Shown here piece after piece: positions 18,444 through 27,028 of a DNA stretch of 64,000 bases. Within the stretch, counting starts at the first letter, position 1. Every line of letters begins with the position of its first letter. Under the pieces are notes generated by a model. The model did not search any database. It saw nothing but the letters and a program-made list of their open reading frames with translations, and was not told the origin of the DNA. The stretch lies in assembly GCF_040939125.1 (NCBI RefSeq), contig NZ_CP162495.1, positions 2,666,001-2,730,000 of the forward strand. The letters run 5' to 3'. Made by a program: the position numbers and the translations under genes. Origin of the DNA: Clostridium sp. BJN0013 (GTDB taxonomy: Bacteria > Bacillota > Clostridia > Clostridiales > Clostridiaceae).

Positions 18444-19460
18444 TTACTTCTCCTCACTTTTACCAATTATGTCTCTAGTTTTATTTTTCTTCAAACTGCT
18501 TATAATCTTAAATAAAATTACTAAAATTACTACTCCTGCAACTGCTGATAAAATATACCCAGCAGTCTCTGGCAGTCCCTTAATTGCATAATCTGGCATA
18601 AAGGTATTAAAGCTAAATCCATTTTTCATTCCTTCAGGAACATAGCCAAGTGCCTTACCACCAACCGACACATTCTTTATTTCATCAGCTCCCCATTCAC
18701 CCCATGCTGTTCCAGTTGCAATAAGCCCTATAGGTGTCAAACAAATTAAAGCGACAATTAATCCATAGATAACTTTTGTCTTTCTCCTGGCTCCTTCGTA
18801 TATTGTGCCTGGAGAAACTTTCTTTATAAATGAAAAAACTGCCACTGTAAATATAACTTCAATTACGCCTGCAACTAGCAAATGAGGAACAAGCATGGCT
18901 GGAATTGATACAGACAATGGATACGGACTGTATAATGCTTGTCCAGCCGCATTTTTAAATAGTAGAGGCTGAATACCAAATTCTATTCCTGCCATAAAAG
19001 CTGCAAAATTGATTCCTATATAAGATCCTAATATTATTCCAACATATTCACCTTTTTCAGAATTAGTTCTATCCTTGATAAACTTATAAATGAAATAACC
19101 AAGAAAAGGCATTATGAATGCCATATTAAAGCAATTGGCTCCAAATGCCAGTATTCCACCATCTCCAAAAAGCAACGCCTGGATAAGAAGAGCCACAGTA
19201 ATTGAAATACATGCTGCAAATGGTCCTAAAAGTATAGCCAGCAGCGTTCCTCCTACAGCATGTCCTGTTGTACCTCCTGGCAGCGGTACATTAAACATCA
19301 TCACAAGAAAAGAAAATGCAGCACCTATACCAAGTAATGGCATTTTAACCTTAGATATTTCATTTTTTACCTTTTTAACTGATATCGCCCATATTGGAAT
19401 CATAGCTGCCCCCATGACTGCACAAGTCGATGGACTTAAATAATTATCTGGAATATGCAT
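18444..19460 (-). CDS. nikMN: Nickel/cobalt ECF transporter substrate-binding subunit, fused NikM-NikN
   Basis: 338 residues. The N-terminus MHIPDNYLSP is the hallmark: the free amine of Met1 and His2 bind the metal together with His67 (GGTTGHAVGG), which falls exactly at residue 67. CbiM/NikM spans about 1-215. A NikN-like C-terminal extension with a final membrane helix (GYILSAVAGVVILVILF) covers the rest. First gene of nikMNQO, behind a MerR-type promoter at 19507-19537. Confidence 0.88.
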   Translation of the reverse strand: MHIPDNYLSPSTCAVMGAAMIPIWAISVKKVKNEISKVKMPLLGIGAAFSFLVMMFNVPLPGGTTGHAVGGTLLAILLGPFAACISITVALLIQALLFGDGGILAFGANCFNMAFIMPFLGYFIYKFIKDRTNSEKGEYVGIILGSYIGINFAAFMAGIEFGIQPLLFKNAAGQALYSPYPLSVSIPAMLVPHLLVAGVIEVIFTVAVFSFIKKVSPGTIYEGARRKTKVIYGLIVALICLTPIGLIATGTAWGEWGADEIKNVSVGGKALGYVPEGMKNGFSFNTFMPDYAIKGLPETAGYILSAVAGVVILVILFKIISSLKKNKTRDIIGKSEEK

Positions 19461-19506
19461 ACTTTAACACCCCTTTTTCACAAAATAACTTTAATTTCTT
19501 AATATA

Positions 19507-19537
19507 AAAATACTACTTAGAGTCAACCCCAAGTCAA
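19507..19537 (-). promoter_or_regulatory. MerR-type promoter of the nikMN operon (site 1)
   Basis: On the minus strand TTGACT (19532-19537) and TATTTT (19507-19512) are exactly 19 bp apart. The spacer holds a dyad CTTGGGGT-TG-ACTCTAAG. A 19-bp spacer with an internal dyad is the signature of MerR-family activators, which untwist the promoter. It lies 47 bp upstream of the nikMN start. Confidence 0.8.
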
Positions 19538-19543
19538 GAAATT

Positions 19544-21145
19544 TTATAAACTTTTTAGTACTCCATTTATACCTTTTTCTTTGAATATTTTTTTGTAATA
19601 ACTTAGTTCATCCTGAATTAATTCATCGATTACCCTCATTCCTAAAAGTTCCACTGGTGCCTTATCATCAGTCAGAAGATAATTTCCTTTTACATATATG
19701 TCCATATTATCTGCAATGTTATACATCAATGTCTTTAATTCATTGTTTCTTAATTCTCTAGTGTTTTGCTCAAAAGTTTTAGCTGCTTCCATATTCTGCG
19801 TTGCAAATAGTTCTCTGTTGGTTGAGCCATCTACATTCACTGTATATACCTCATTAAAAACATTTGCTATGGTGTCTGATAAATGCTGTGTAATATTTCC
19901 TTTTTTTTCGGTATGCATATTCATATTTACAACCATGATACCATCTTTTGCTAAATGATTTTTAACAATAGTAAAAAATTCTTTAGAAGACATCTGAAAA
20001 GGTATGGTTATATCCTGATACGCATCTACCATAATCACATCATATTTCTTATTTTCAGAATTCAAGTATGCTCGTCCATCATAAGTATTTACTTTTATAG
20101 TGTTCGGGAGCTTAAAATACTTACTAGCTAAATTGGTTATTTTCTGATCTATTTCTACACCTTCAATGGAGACATTGGGAAAATATTTTTGACACTGTTT
20201 TGCATAAGTACCTGTTCCCATGCCAAGCACTAAAATCTTTGCATTTTTTTTCTTATGAATTCCGGACATAACGGGTGCTGCAAGTGCGTAGTCATAATAC
20301 ATTCCCGTCAAACTGTTATCTTTTTTCATAATGGATTGAACTCCAAAAAGTACGTTGGTAGAAAGAATTACGCTATCATTTGTATCCTTCACCTGCAGAT
20401 AATTATAAATGGATTCTCCTTCGTACAAGAGATTTTTCTCCCAAAATGCAAAACTATCCGAAGAGCCAAATACGCTGCAAAAGATGAACAAAATAGCACT
20501 TATAATACATTGTACTTTCTTTGCTTTTGTGTTTATAAAATAAATCATGCCAAGTATCAGAAGAATCCCCGAAAATATTAAAAATGTAACGGATGTTCCA
20601 ACTGCCGGGATCGTAACAAAGGTAGGTAAAAATGTGCCAATGATGCTTCCAATTGTATTAATTGCGCCTAACATACCCACTATCTTTCCATTGTCACTCA
20701 AACTATTTACCGTATATTTCACCAGAGAAGGTGTAACTGTCCCCAGCAAGAAAAGCGGAAATACAAAAATTATCATACATGCTAAAAAGGTTGCTAAAAT
20801 TAAAAAGTTATTACTTATTGTTAAAACAAGTGCTGCAGATACAGCTAAAATTATATACTTTCCCAGAAGCGGTATTGCTGCAATCCATATAGCAGCTATA
20901 ATCATTCGCATATACAACTTATCCGGATTAGGATTTTTATCTGCACTTCTTCCCCCCCAGATATTGCCCAATGCCATTGCAATCATGATAGTTCCGATAA
21001 TAATTGTCCACACAATTTGTGAAGAACTAAAATACGGTGCTAAAAGCCTGCTCGCTCCAAGTTCCACTGCCATTACTGACATTCCTGCAAAAAATTCTGT
21101 CATATACAAATAAAACTTATTCTTTAATATAGTCCTCGTTTCCAT
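19544..21145 (-). CDS. Membrane-fused spermidine synthase-like protein
   Basis: 533 residues. The first about 210 hold seven hydrophobic segments of the MFS-like membrane half found in fused spermidine synthases. About 240-480 is a Rossmann aminopropyltransferase-like domain: ILVLGMGTGTYAKQ, VEIDQKI and MVDAYQDITIPFQMSSKEFF. Classical SpeE binds decarboxylated SAM at GGGEG and uses an Asp gatekeeper in a DSTDP loop. Both are altered here, so the product need not be spermidine. Its own MerR-type promoter and place between larE and nikMN hint at a role in metal handling (inference). Confidence 0.8.
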   Translation of the reverse strand: METRTILKNKFYLYMTEFFAGMSVMAVELGASRLLAPYFSSSQIVWTIIIGTIMIAMALGNIWGGRSADKNPNPDKLYMRMIIAAIWIAAIPLLGKYIILAVSAALVLTISNNFLILATFLACMIIFVFPLFLLGTVTPSLVKYTVNSLSDNGKIVGMLGAINTIGSIIGTFLPTFVTIPAVGTSVTFLIFSGILLILGMIYFINTKAKKVQCIISAILFIFCSVFGSSDSFAFWEKNLLYEGESIYNYLQVKDTNDSVILSTNVLFGVQSIMKKDNSLTGMYYDYALAAPVMSGIHKKKNAKILVLGMGTGTYAKQCQKYFPNVSIEGVEIDQKITNLASKYFKLPNTIKVNTYDGRAYLNSENKKYDVIMVDAYQDITIPFQMSSKEFFTIVKNHLAKDGIMVVNMNMHTEKKGNITQHLSDTIANVFNEVYTVNVDGSTNRELFATQNMEAAKTFEQNTRELRNNELKTLMYNIADNMDIYVKGNYLLTDDKAPVELLGMRVIDELIQDELSYYKKIFKEKGINGVLKSL

Positions 21146-21193
21146 TCATACCCTCCTCTGATAAGAATTCATATGACAACTCCTCTCTATGTT

Positions 21194-21224
21194 ATCTTAT
21201 CATTTTAGGTAAACCCTAAGTCAA
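21194..21224 (-). promoter_or_regulatory. MerR-type promoter of the spermidine-synthase-like gene (site 2)
   Basis: Minus-strand TTGACT (21219-21224) and TAAGAT (21194-21199) with a 19-bp spacer holding the dyad CTTAGGGT-TT-ACCTAAAA. Same architecture as sites 1 and 3, with a weaker right half-site. It lies about 50 bp before the start at 21145. Confidence 0.75.
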
Positions 21225-21248
21225 GAAATAATCAATTAAAACATTTCA

Positions 21249-22073
21249 TCAAACTGTCTTTTCTTCTGCTAAAAGCACTTCATTCATACTACCAGTTCTG
21301 TATCCTAACATATCTAAAGTAATATAAGTAAACCCGATCTCTTTGAATTTTTTCCCTATCTTATCCATTACTTCAATATCAAAAAATTTAACTCTCTCCT
21401 CAGGAGAAACTTCAATTCTAGCTATTTCTCCATGATGTCTTACCCTTACTTGTCTTATACCCATATCAAGCAAAAACTGTTCTGCTTCCTCCACCATCTT
21501 AAGCTTTGGAATAGTAATTTTCTTTCCATAAGGAAATCTAGAAGATAAGCATGCAAAGGAAGGTTTATTCCAAGTTGGAAGTCCTAGCTCTTTTGAAAGT
21601 TCTCTTATATCTGCCTTAGTAAGATTCGCTTCCTTAAGTGGACTTATTACTTCTAATTCCTTTGCTGCTTGCATTCCTGGTCTATAATCACTAATATCGT
21701 CAAAATTTGAACCATCAAAAATACATTCGACGTCATTTTCTTTAGCTACTTCTTTTATCTTTGTAAAAAGTTCTTTTTTGCAATAGTAACATCTATTTTT
21801 AGGATTGCTAGCAAAGCCTTCAATATCTAACTCTTCTGAAGATATAATTAAATGTTTTACACTCATATCCTTAGCATACTTAATTGCTTCTTTTAGTTCT
21901 CTTTCGGGATAAGTCGATGAAGTAGCTGTAACTGCTATTAATTTATCACCTAATACTTCATGTGCAACCCTAACTAAGAAAGTACTATCCACTCCACCTG
22001 AAAAAGCAACTGCTGCACTACCTCTCTTTTTAATATTACTTTTTAATAATTTAAACTTCTCTTGTAATAACAT
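21249..22073 (-). CDS. larE: ATP-dependent sacrificial sulfur transferase LarE
   Basis: 274 residues. PP-loop SGGVDST at 25-31 adenylates the carboxylates of the nickel-pincer precursor. NRCYYCK at 93-99 and FACLSSRFPYG with Cys175 match the region of L. plantarum LarE Cys176, the sulfur donor. LarE helps build the nickel-pincer nucleotide of lactate racemase-type enzymes. larA, larB and larC are not in the window, so the user enzyme must lie elsewhere. The gene has its own leader and neighbours nickel uptake genes. Confidence 0.9.
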   Translation of the reverse strand: MLLQEKFKLLKSNIKKRGSAAVAFSGGVDSTFLVRVAHEVLGDKLIAVTATSSTYPERELKEAIKYAKDMSVKHLIISSEELDIEGFASNPKNRCYYCKKELFTKIKEVAKENDVECIFDGSNFDDISDYRPGMQAAKELEVISPLKEANLTKADIRELSKELGLPTWNKPSFACLSSRFPYGKKITIPKLKMVEEAEQFLLDMGIRQVRVRHHGEIARIEVSPEERVKFFDIEVMDKIGKKFKEIGFTYITLDMLGYRTGSMNEVLLAEEKTV

Positions 22074-22227
22074 ATTTGCTGGCCTCCTAAATTTAATTTT
22101 TCTCCAATTATTTTAATTAAGCACCTTGAAAATTTAATTTCTATTCTTCCTAAAATTCGATATTCCATATCTAATCCTATCCTAACTAAAGATATCATTT
22201 CAAGTTAATTTACTCATTCATCAGTAA

Positions 22228-23382
22228 TTATTTTCTTGTAGGGATAATACTGTTCTTTTCAAACTTTTCTACAACATCTTTCAAATATGTAGTAATTGGC
22301 AGATGTTGTGGACAAGCACGCTCACACTGTTTACATTCAATACATTCACTTGCTTTTCCATGGTTAATAGCAATATTGTTGTAATATACCATCTGACTTG
22401 AAAAACTACCGGTAGTACGCATAATGCTGTTGTACAGTGCAAAATATTTGGGAATAGCGATGTTCTTTGGACATCCATGTGTACAATATTCACAAGCAGT
22501 GCACTGTACGGCTGTATTTAGATCAATGATTTTAGTAACCTTTTGAATAATGGCATTCTCTTCTTCATTTAAAGATATAAAATTTGCCATAAATGAGGTA
22601 TTATCCTCTACCTGTTCCATACTGTTCATTCCACTTAATACACGAAATACTCCCTTCTGACTGGCTGCAAAACGAAGTGCCCAGCTTGCAGTAGAAGCAG
22701 TGGAATTATAGTCTTTCATCAGTTTTTCAGCCTCTTTTGGTATATTTACAAGATTTCCACCTTTGCAAGGTTCCATGACAATTACTGGTTTATTGTACTT
22801 ATTGGCAATTTCCAGGCAGCGACATGATTGAACATTTGGCTGTTCCCAGTCAATATAGTTAATCTGCAGTTGAATAAAATCCAATCCACCACCATGCTCT
22901 GATAAAATTTCCTCTAATAGCTCTGGTGTGTCATGGAAAGACATACCGACAACTTTAATTTTACCCTCTGTTTTCTTTTTCACAACAAAGTCAAAAGCAC
23001 CATATTTGCAGCACTTTTGGTAAACATTAGAACCCATATTATGCAGCAGATAATAATCAAAGAAATCAACACCACAGTTTGTCAACTGTTCGTCAAAAAT
23101 GCGTTCCATATCCTCATTATCTTTGAAGTCACGCAACGGTAATTTTGTAGCCAACTGAAATGAATCCCTGGGATGGCGTTCTATCAAAGCCTTACGCACA
23201 GCTTCTTCACCATGATAGCCATGATATGTATAAGCAGTATCAAAATAAGTAAATCCCTTTTCTAAATAGGTATCAAATAACTTGTTAATTAGGTCATAGT
23301 CAAAAGAAGTCTGGTCTTCCTTATTTAACAAAGGCAATCGCATGCATCCATAACCAAATTTTTTTTCTTTCATTAAATCCAT
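22228..23382 (-). CDS. Aldo/keto reductase with C-terminal 4Fe-4S ferredoxin domain
   Basis: 384 residues. The AKR barrel spans about 1-270 with the tetrad regions FDTAYTY (Asp and Tyr), ATKLP (Lys) and YLLHNMG (His). The C-terminal about 80 residues carry two cysteine clusters, CTACEYCTHGCP and CIECKQCERACP, that bind [4Fe-4S] clusters. Such proteins reduce aldehydes or ketones using electrons from NAD(P)H or ferredoxin. It lies downstream of the cupin and flavodoxin genes in the same direction and is probably read from the promoter at 24492. Confidence 0.9.
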   Translation of the reverse strand: MDLMKEKKFGYGCMRLPLLNKEDQTSFDYDLINKLFDTYLEKGFTYFDTAYTYHGYHGEEAVRKALIERHPRDSFQLATKLPLRDFKDNEDMERIFDEQLTNCGVDFFDYYLLHNMGSNVYQKCCKYGAFDFVVKKKTEGKIKVVGMSFHDTPELLEEILSEHGGGLDFIQLQINYIDWEQPNVQSCRCLEIANKYNKPVIVMEPCKGGNLVNIPKEAEKLMKDYNSTASTASWALRFAASQKGVFRVLSGMNSMEQVEDNTSFMANFISLNEEENAIIQKVTKIIDLNTAVQCTACEYCTHGCPKNIAIPKYFALYNSIMRTTGSFSSQMVYYNNIAINHGKASECIECKQCERACPQHLPITTYLKDVVEKFEKNSIIPTRK

Positions 23383-23453
23383 AATAGAACCTCCTCATAT
23401 TATTTCTATTTTCTCATCCCCAGGAAATTTTATTTATTATATATTTCAAAATA

Positions 23454-23876
23454 TTATAGTTTGTTATAATATTCGTCTGTTACTGGTTCCAACCATTCTG
23501 CTGGGCCTGCTGATGCATCTGCTTCTATTGCTAAATGTACAAACCAGCTGTCTTTTGCTGCTCCATGCCAGTGTTTCACATTTGGAAGTATTTCTACTAC
23601 ATCTCCTGGATAAAGTTTGCGTGCCTCTTTTCCTTCTTCTTGATACCATCCTCTTCCGCCAGTAGCTAAAAGAATCTGTCCTCCTGGATGTTTATGCCAA
23701 TTATTACGGCATCCTGGCTCAAAAGTTACATTCCCAATTGGGCACTTTAATGGACTATCAACTGGTACAACCATTTTGAGATAGCTATTACCAATAAAAT
23801 ACCTTGCAAATACCGATGGAGTTTTTTCGCCTCTTGGAAAAATTATACTATTACTTAAATCATTTAAATTTTTCAT
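23454..23876 (-). CDS. Cupin-domain protein
   Basis: 140 residues with both cupin motifs: GCRNNWHKHPGGQILLATGGRG (motif 1, metal His pair) and PGDVVEILPNVKHWHGA (motif 2). Small cupins like this occur next to flavodoxin and aldo/keto reductase genes in clostridia and are linked to quinone, halide or aldehyde stress. The substrate is unknown. It is the middle gene of a flavodoxin-cupin-AKR set. Confidence 0.85.
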   Translation of the reverse strand: MKNLNDLSNSIIFPRGEKTPSVFARYFIGNSYLKMVVPVDSPLKCPIGNVTFEPGCRNNWHKHPGGQILLATGGRGWYQEEGKEARKLYPGDVVEILPNVKHWHGAAKDSWFVHLAIEADASAGPAEWLEPVTDEYYNKL

Positions 23877-23970
23877 TGTTCTGTCTCCTTTATTTTTTAA
23901 TTATAAATTTATAAATTACTTGTAAGAAGTTTTATATATTCATTCTTAATAATATAATAAAAAATTATAC

Positions 23971-24438
23971 TTATCTCTGAAGCCAACATGATACCTCTTT
24001 TTCTGCTCCATGCACACTACTACCTCTAATTGGCAAACCCCTTAAAACATTAGATTTTGGACAAAGTTTCTTAATATCACGTTCACTTCGGCCCATTCCG
24101 CTTCCTTCATGTGTGCAGAATGGAATGATAGTTTTATCTGAAAAATCATATGATTCGAAAAATGTAAATACACCCATCGGAATCGTACCCCACCAATTAG
24201 GAAAACCAATATAAATTACATCATAGAAATCCATATTTTCTACTTTTCTTGCCAACTCTGGTCTGCTGTCAGCATCCTGCTCTTTTCTTGCAACATTAAC
24301 TACATCATTATAATTTGATGGATATTTTTCTACTGTTTCAATTTTAAACAGATCACCACCTACATTCTCTTTTATCATACTTGCGATTACCTCCGTATTT
24401 CCCGAATGCGAAAAATATGCAATTAAACTTTTTACCAT
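23971..24438 (-). CDS. Flavodoxin
   Basis: 155 residues starting with the FMN phosphate loop: AYFSHSGNTEVIASMIKE (about 6-23). It continues with YIGFPNWWGTIPMG, which packs on the isoalloxazine ring, and a FCTHEGSGMGRS block typical of long-loop, Flavodoxin_4-type proteins. It should carry electrons or act as an NAD(P)H-type flavoreductase. First gene after the MerR-type promoter at 24492-24522. Confidence 0.88.
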   Translation of the reverse strand: MVKSLIAYFSHSGNTEVIASMIKENVGGDLFKIETVEKYPSNYNDVVNVARKEQDADSRPELARKVENMDFYDVIYIGFPNWWGTIPMGVFTFFESYDFSDKTIIPFCTHEGSGMGRSERDIKKLCPKSNVLRGLPIRGSSVHGAEKEVSCWLQR

Positions 24439-24491
24439 TTTATCCCTCCTGTTATTCTTTTTGAATAAATGTGCTGAACCTTCTATAATTC

Positions 24492-24522
24492 ACTTTACTA
24501 CTTGGAGTTAACTCTAAGTCAA
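24492..24522 (-). promoter_or_regulatory. MerR-type promoter of the flavodoxin operon (site 3)
   Basis: Minus-strand TTGACT (24517-24522) and TAAAGT (24492-24497) with a 19-bp spacer holding a near-perfect dyad CTTGGAGT-TA-ACTCTAAG. This is the strongest of the three sites and about 54 bp upstream of the flavodoxin start. Confidence 0.85.
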
Positions 24523-24586
24523 GAGGTTTTATAAACTTTTTTAAACTTTTTTTGTAAAATGAAAAGGTAATTTGTTGTATATGGTG

Positions 24587-24694
24587 TAATATTAATCAAG
24601 AGAACAAAAATGTTTTTAGTTAGCCACCTTCCGGAATTTATCTCTTACAAAAGAGGTTGTTGCAGTTAATCTGACAGCAGAGGAGGTGACAAAT
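24587..24694 (+). promoter_or_regulatory. Structured leader, copy A, with anti-ribosome-site segment
   Basis: About 100 bp before the small gene repeat at 43806-43912 with high identity. TTAGCCACCTTCC near 24620 is complementary to the ribosome site GGAGGTG (24681-24687). A small ATCTCTTAC/AAAAGAGGT hairpin lies between. The arrangement could hide the ribosome site. No known riboswitch class is recognised. Confidence 0.5.
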
Positions 24695-25117
24695 TTGAGT
24701 AAAACTGTTATTGCATTAGGATTTATATGTGCTACAGCACTTGGCTTAACAGCTATGGTGATTGTAGGAACATATTTTAAAGATAAGATTGAAATTAAAG
24801 GAAGTAATTTTTACATTCCTCTCCAGGTAGCCCTTAATACCGGAATGAGAGCAGGTGAAGTATGTGGTCTTACTTGGGACTGTGTAAATTTAGAAGACAA
24901 ATTTATAAAGGCCGAGAAAATATTAATTGGCAAGGGTAAATGTATATGGGAATTTGGCACACCCAAAACTTTTAGAAGGTATACTTGCCACCCAAAAATA
25001 AATTACGGTGGCAAATGGGTGGGAAAACCTATTTTTTATATTGCTTTATTCTGTATAATCATTGGTATTCCTTACTATCCTAGTTATACACTCCACATTA
25101 TTTTGGCAATAAAATGA
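24695..25117 (+). CDS. Chimeric ORF: small membrane protein joined to an integrase fragment
   Basis: Start chosen at TTG 24695, 8 nt after GGAGG (an in-frame GTG at 24686 overlaps that site). Residues about 1-37 match the small membrane protein at 43913. The next about 55 residues (IPLQVALNTGMRAGEVCGLTWDC...) are the middle of a phage-type tyrosine recombinase including its first catalytic Arg. The last about 45 (KWVGKPIFYIALFCIIIGIP) form another hydrophobic segment of unknown source. The gene appears to be a fusion left by integration and deletion, and its function is uncertain. Confidence 0.6.
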   Translation: MSKTVIALGFICATALGLTAMVIVGTYFKDKIEIKGSNFYIPLQVALNTGMRAGEVCGLTWDCVNLEDKFIKAEKILIGKGKCIWEFGTPKTFRRYTCHPKINYGGKWVGKPIFYIALFCIIIGIPYYPSYTLHIILAIK

Positions 25118-25189
25118 TACAATTTGATGTCTGACCTCTCATAAGAGTGTTTCTAGCTTTTTTGAGGAAAAACAAAATGACAAGACCCC

Positions 25190-26314
25190 CTAAGAAATCA
25201 TCTCTCCGGGTTTATAGCCGTCAGGCAATTCTTCTTCACTTAAAAATTTGAAATTGTCATCACGCAGTATTGGTAAAAATACTGCATATGGAATCCCAGA
25301 AAACTCACAGGCATAATTACTGGCTCCGAACCACTTACCCTCTTTGCTGCTCAAATTTAAACCTCTAGCAAATTTTGTATAGTTTGAGCAATCATGAACT
25401 ACTAAATCCCACTTTTCTTCATCGGCTATTTTCATGAATTTCAGAGTTAATTCTCTACTCCAAATTGGAGATATATAGCCATGTCTGGAAATATACATGT
25501 TTTCCCCATAATAATTATCTATGTTATTCTCATTTAAATGTAATTCTGCACAATTGATAAAATCAAGTTTTGTCTCTAAGATAGCTTGCTTTTTCTTAAA
25601 AAAAGCTTCGAAAAACTCAGGGGTCATTGGAGTTTCAATACCTACATTTTTAATATATTTTTTCGCTATTCCAATATTTTCAATCACTTTGTCTGAACAC
25701 TTAGAAGCACCCAGGTTGAAACGTATCTCGTTAAGACCGGCTTCACCTAATGCTTTCAATGTCTCTTCCGCAGCTAAAATGCCATTTGTATATAGATGTT
25801 GATGAATTTGAGCATCACTAAATTTCTTTATTACCGAATAGTATTTTTCAATTTCCATGAATGGCTCTAAATAAACGTAGGAAATGCCAGTGGGTTTCTG
25901 CTGGATCGAAAGAAGTAAATCAATATCTTTCTCATAAAATTTTGTACCTCCAATTTCCCACATACCTTCGCCAACTGGAGGAATATCTTCTAGTTCTCCA
26001 TAATTATAACAGAACTTACACTCTATGTTACATTTGTTCGTTTTCCTAATTGCACTCAAACCAGTACCCAACAAACAAGAACGACATCCTTTTGGGAATT
26101 TACTTTCATTTCCCACAAAAAAAGTTCTATTCTCCAAAGTTTTCAAACTTTTAATTTTCGACATTAACATATCATTTCTATGATCGATCGCTGCCTCAAT
26201 TTGTGCAAAGGTAGAGTAAATGATTTCTTGTTGTTTTGTCATAATTTCCTCTTCCTCAGGCAATATTGAAAAAAATTCAAACCATATCAACGCATCTTTC
26301 TTTGAAATTTTCAT
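25190..26314 (-). CDS. Radical SAM protein
   Basis: 374 residues. The radical SAM cluster is CNIECKFCYNYG near residue 96-107, followed by a barrel with YLEPFME and LNEIRFNLGAS strands. An extra upstream motif KGCRSCLLGTG may coordinate another cluster or structural metal. The C-terminal region (DCSNYTKFARGLN) is not a known SPASM domain. It probably performs 5'-deoxyadenosyl radical chemistry on an unidentified substrate. Single gene. Confidence 0.82.
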   Translation of the reverse strand: MKISKKDALIWFEFFSILPEEEEIMTKQQEIIYSTFAQIEAAIDHRNDMLMSKIKSLKTLENRTFFVGNESKFPKGCRSCLLGTGLSAIRKTNKCNIECKFCYNYGELEDIPPVGEGMWEIGGTKFYEKDIDLLLSIQQKPTGISYVYLEPFMEIEKYYSVIKKFSDAQIHQHLYTNGILAAEETLKALGEAGLNEIRFNLGASKCSDKVIENIGIAKKYIKNVGIETPMTPEFFEAFFKKKQAILETKLDFINCAELHLNENNIDNYYGENMYISRHGYISPIWSRELTLKFMKIADEEKWDLVVHDCSNYTKFARGLNLSSKEGKWFGASNYACEFSGIPYAVFLPILRDDNFKFLSEEELPDGYKPGEMIS

Positions 26315-26507
26315 AATATATCCTCCTCGTATGTTTGTGGTATTTTAACTCTTAATTGACATGCTTTCAAGTTATATTTCTGAAGTTAAACTTATGAAAT
26401 TTACTACGATACAATATATCCGGGTAGTTTAGATATTCTAAAGTTATTGGTATTATAATGATAATTCTTAAAATTTTCTATTAATCATAACCAAGAACAT
26501 TATTGAA

Positions 26508-26990
26508 TTACAAACTATAGCAATAAAATTTTTTATCCACATCCATAATCAGAAAATTAGCAGGCAATTCTTTCTTGTCAATTTCCTTAAATCCATTTTT
26601 TTCATAGAATCTATGAGCTGCTAAGAATTGAGGTGTTGTCCCTAAAAATATTCTAGTAAGATTTTTCTGTTTTGCCCAATCAAGTAATTTCAACAGAAGG
26701 TTGTTTGATACTCCCACGTCTTTTCCTCTATATTCCTGCTTAACAAACATTTTTCTAAGCATAGCATTTTTATTGTCGATATTCCTTATGGCAATAGTTC
26801 CTATAACTACCTGCTTATTAATATCTGCCCAAAAATTACCATTATTTTGTTGATAAAAAGTTTCTATATTTGCTAAATCCGGTTGGTCATTTGCTGTTAT
26901 TGGTAAATTATATTCTTCCTGCTGAATCTTTAAAATCATTTGAGTAATTTCATCCTTATAATCATTTTTATATTCATATATTTCTATCAT
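26508..26990 (-). CDS. GNAT acetyltransferase
   Basis: 160 residues. Acetyltransf_1 pattern: VIGTIAIRNIDNKNAMLRKMFVKQEYRGKDVGVSNNLLLKLLDWA, the beta4 strand plus pyrophosphate loop, and then LAAHRFYEKNGFKEI, the motif B helix. Close in style to small MarR-associated acetyltransferases. Acceptor unknown. A RBS (GGGGGAT) precedes the ATG. Confidence 0.85.
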   Translation of the reverse strand: MIEIYEYKNDYKDEITQMILKIQQEEYNLPITANDQPDLANIETFYQQNNGNFWADINKQVVIGTIAIRNIDNKNAMLRKMFVKQEYRGKDVGVSNNLLLKLLDWAKQKNLTRIFLGTTPQFLAAHRFYEKNGFKEIDKKELPANFLIMDVDKKFYCYSL

Positions 26991-27028
26991 AAAAATCCCC
27001 CAATTTATATCCTGCTGAAATTATATTT

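Noticed and set aside
24587-24694. Cyclic di-GMP riboswitch in the repeated leader
   Set aside because: The GCCAC element occurs but the other conserved core parts are missing.
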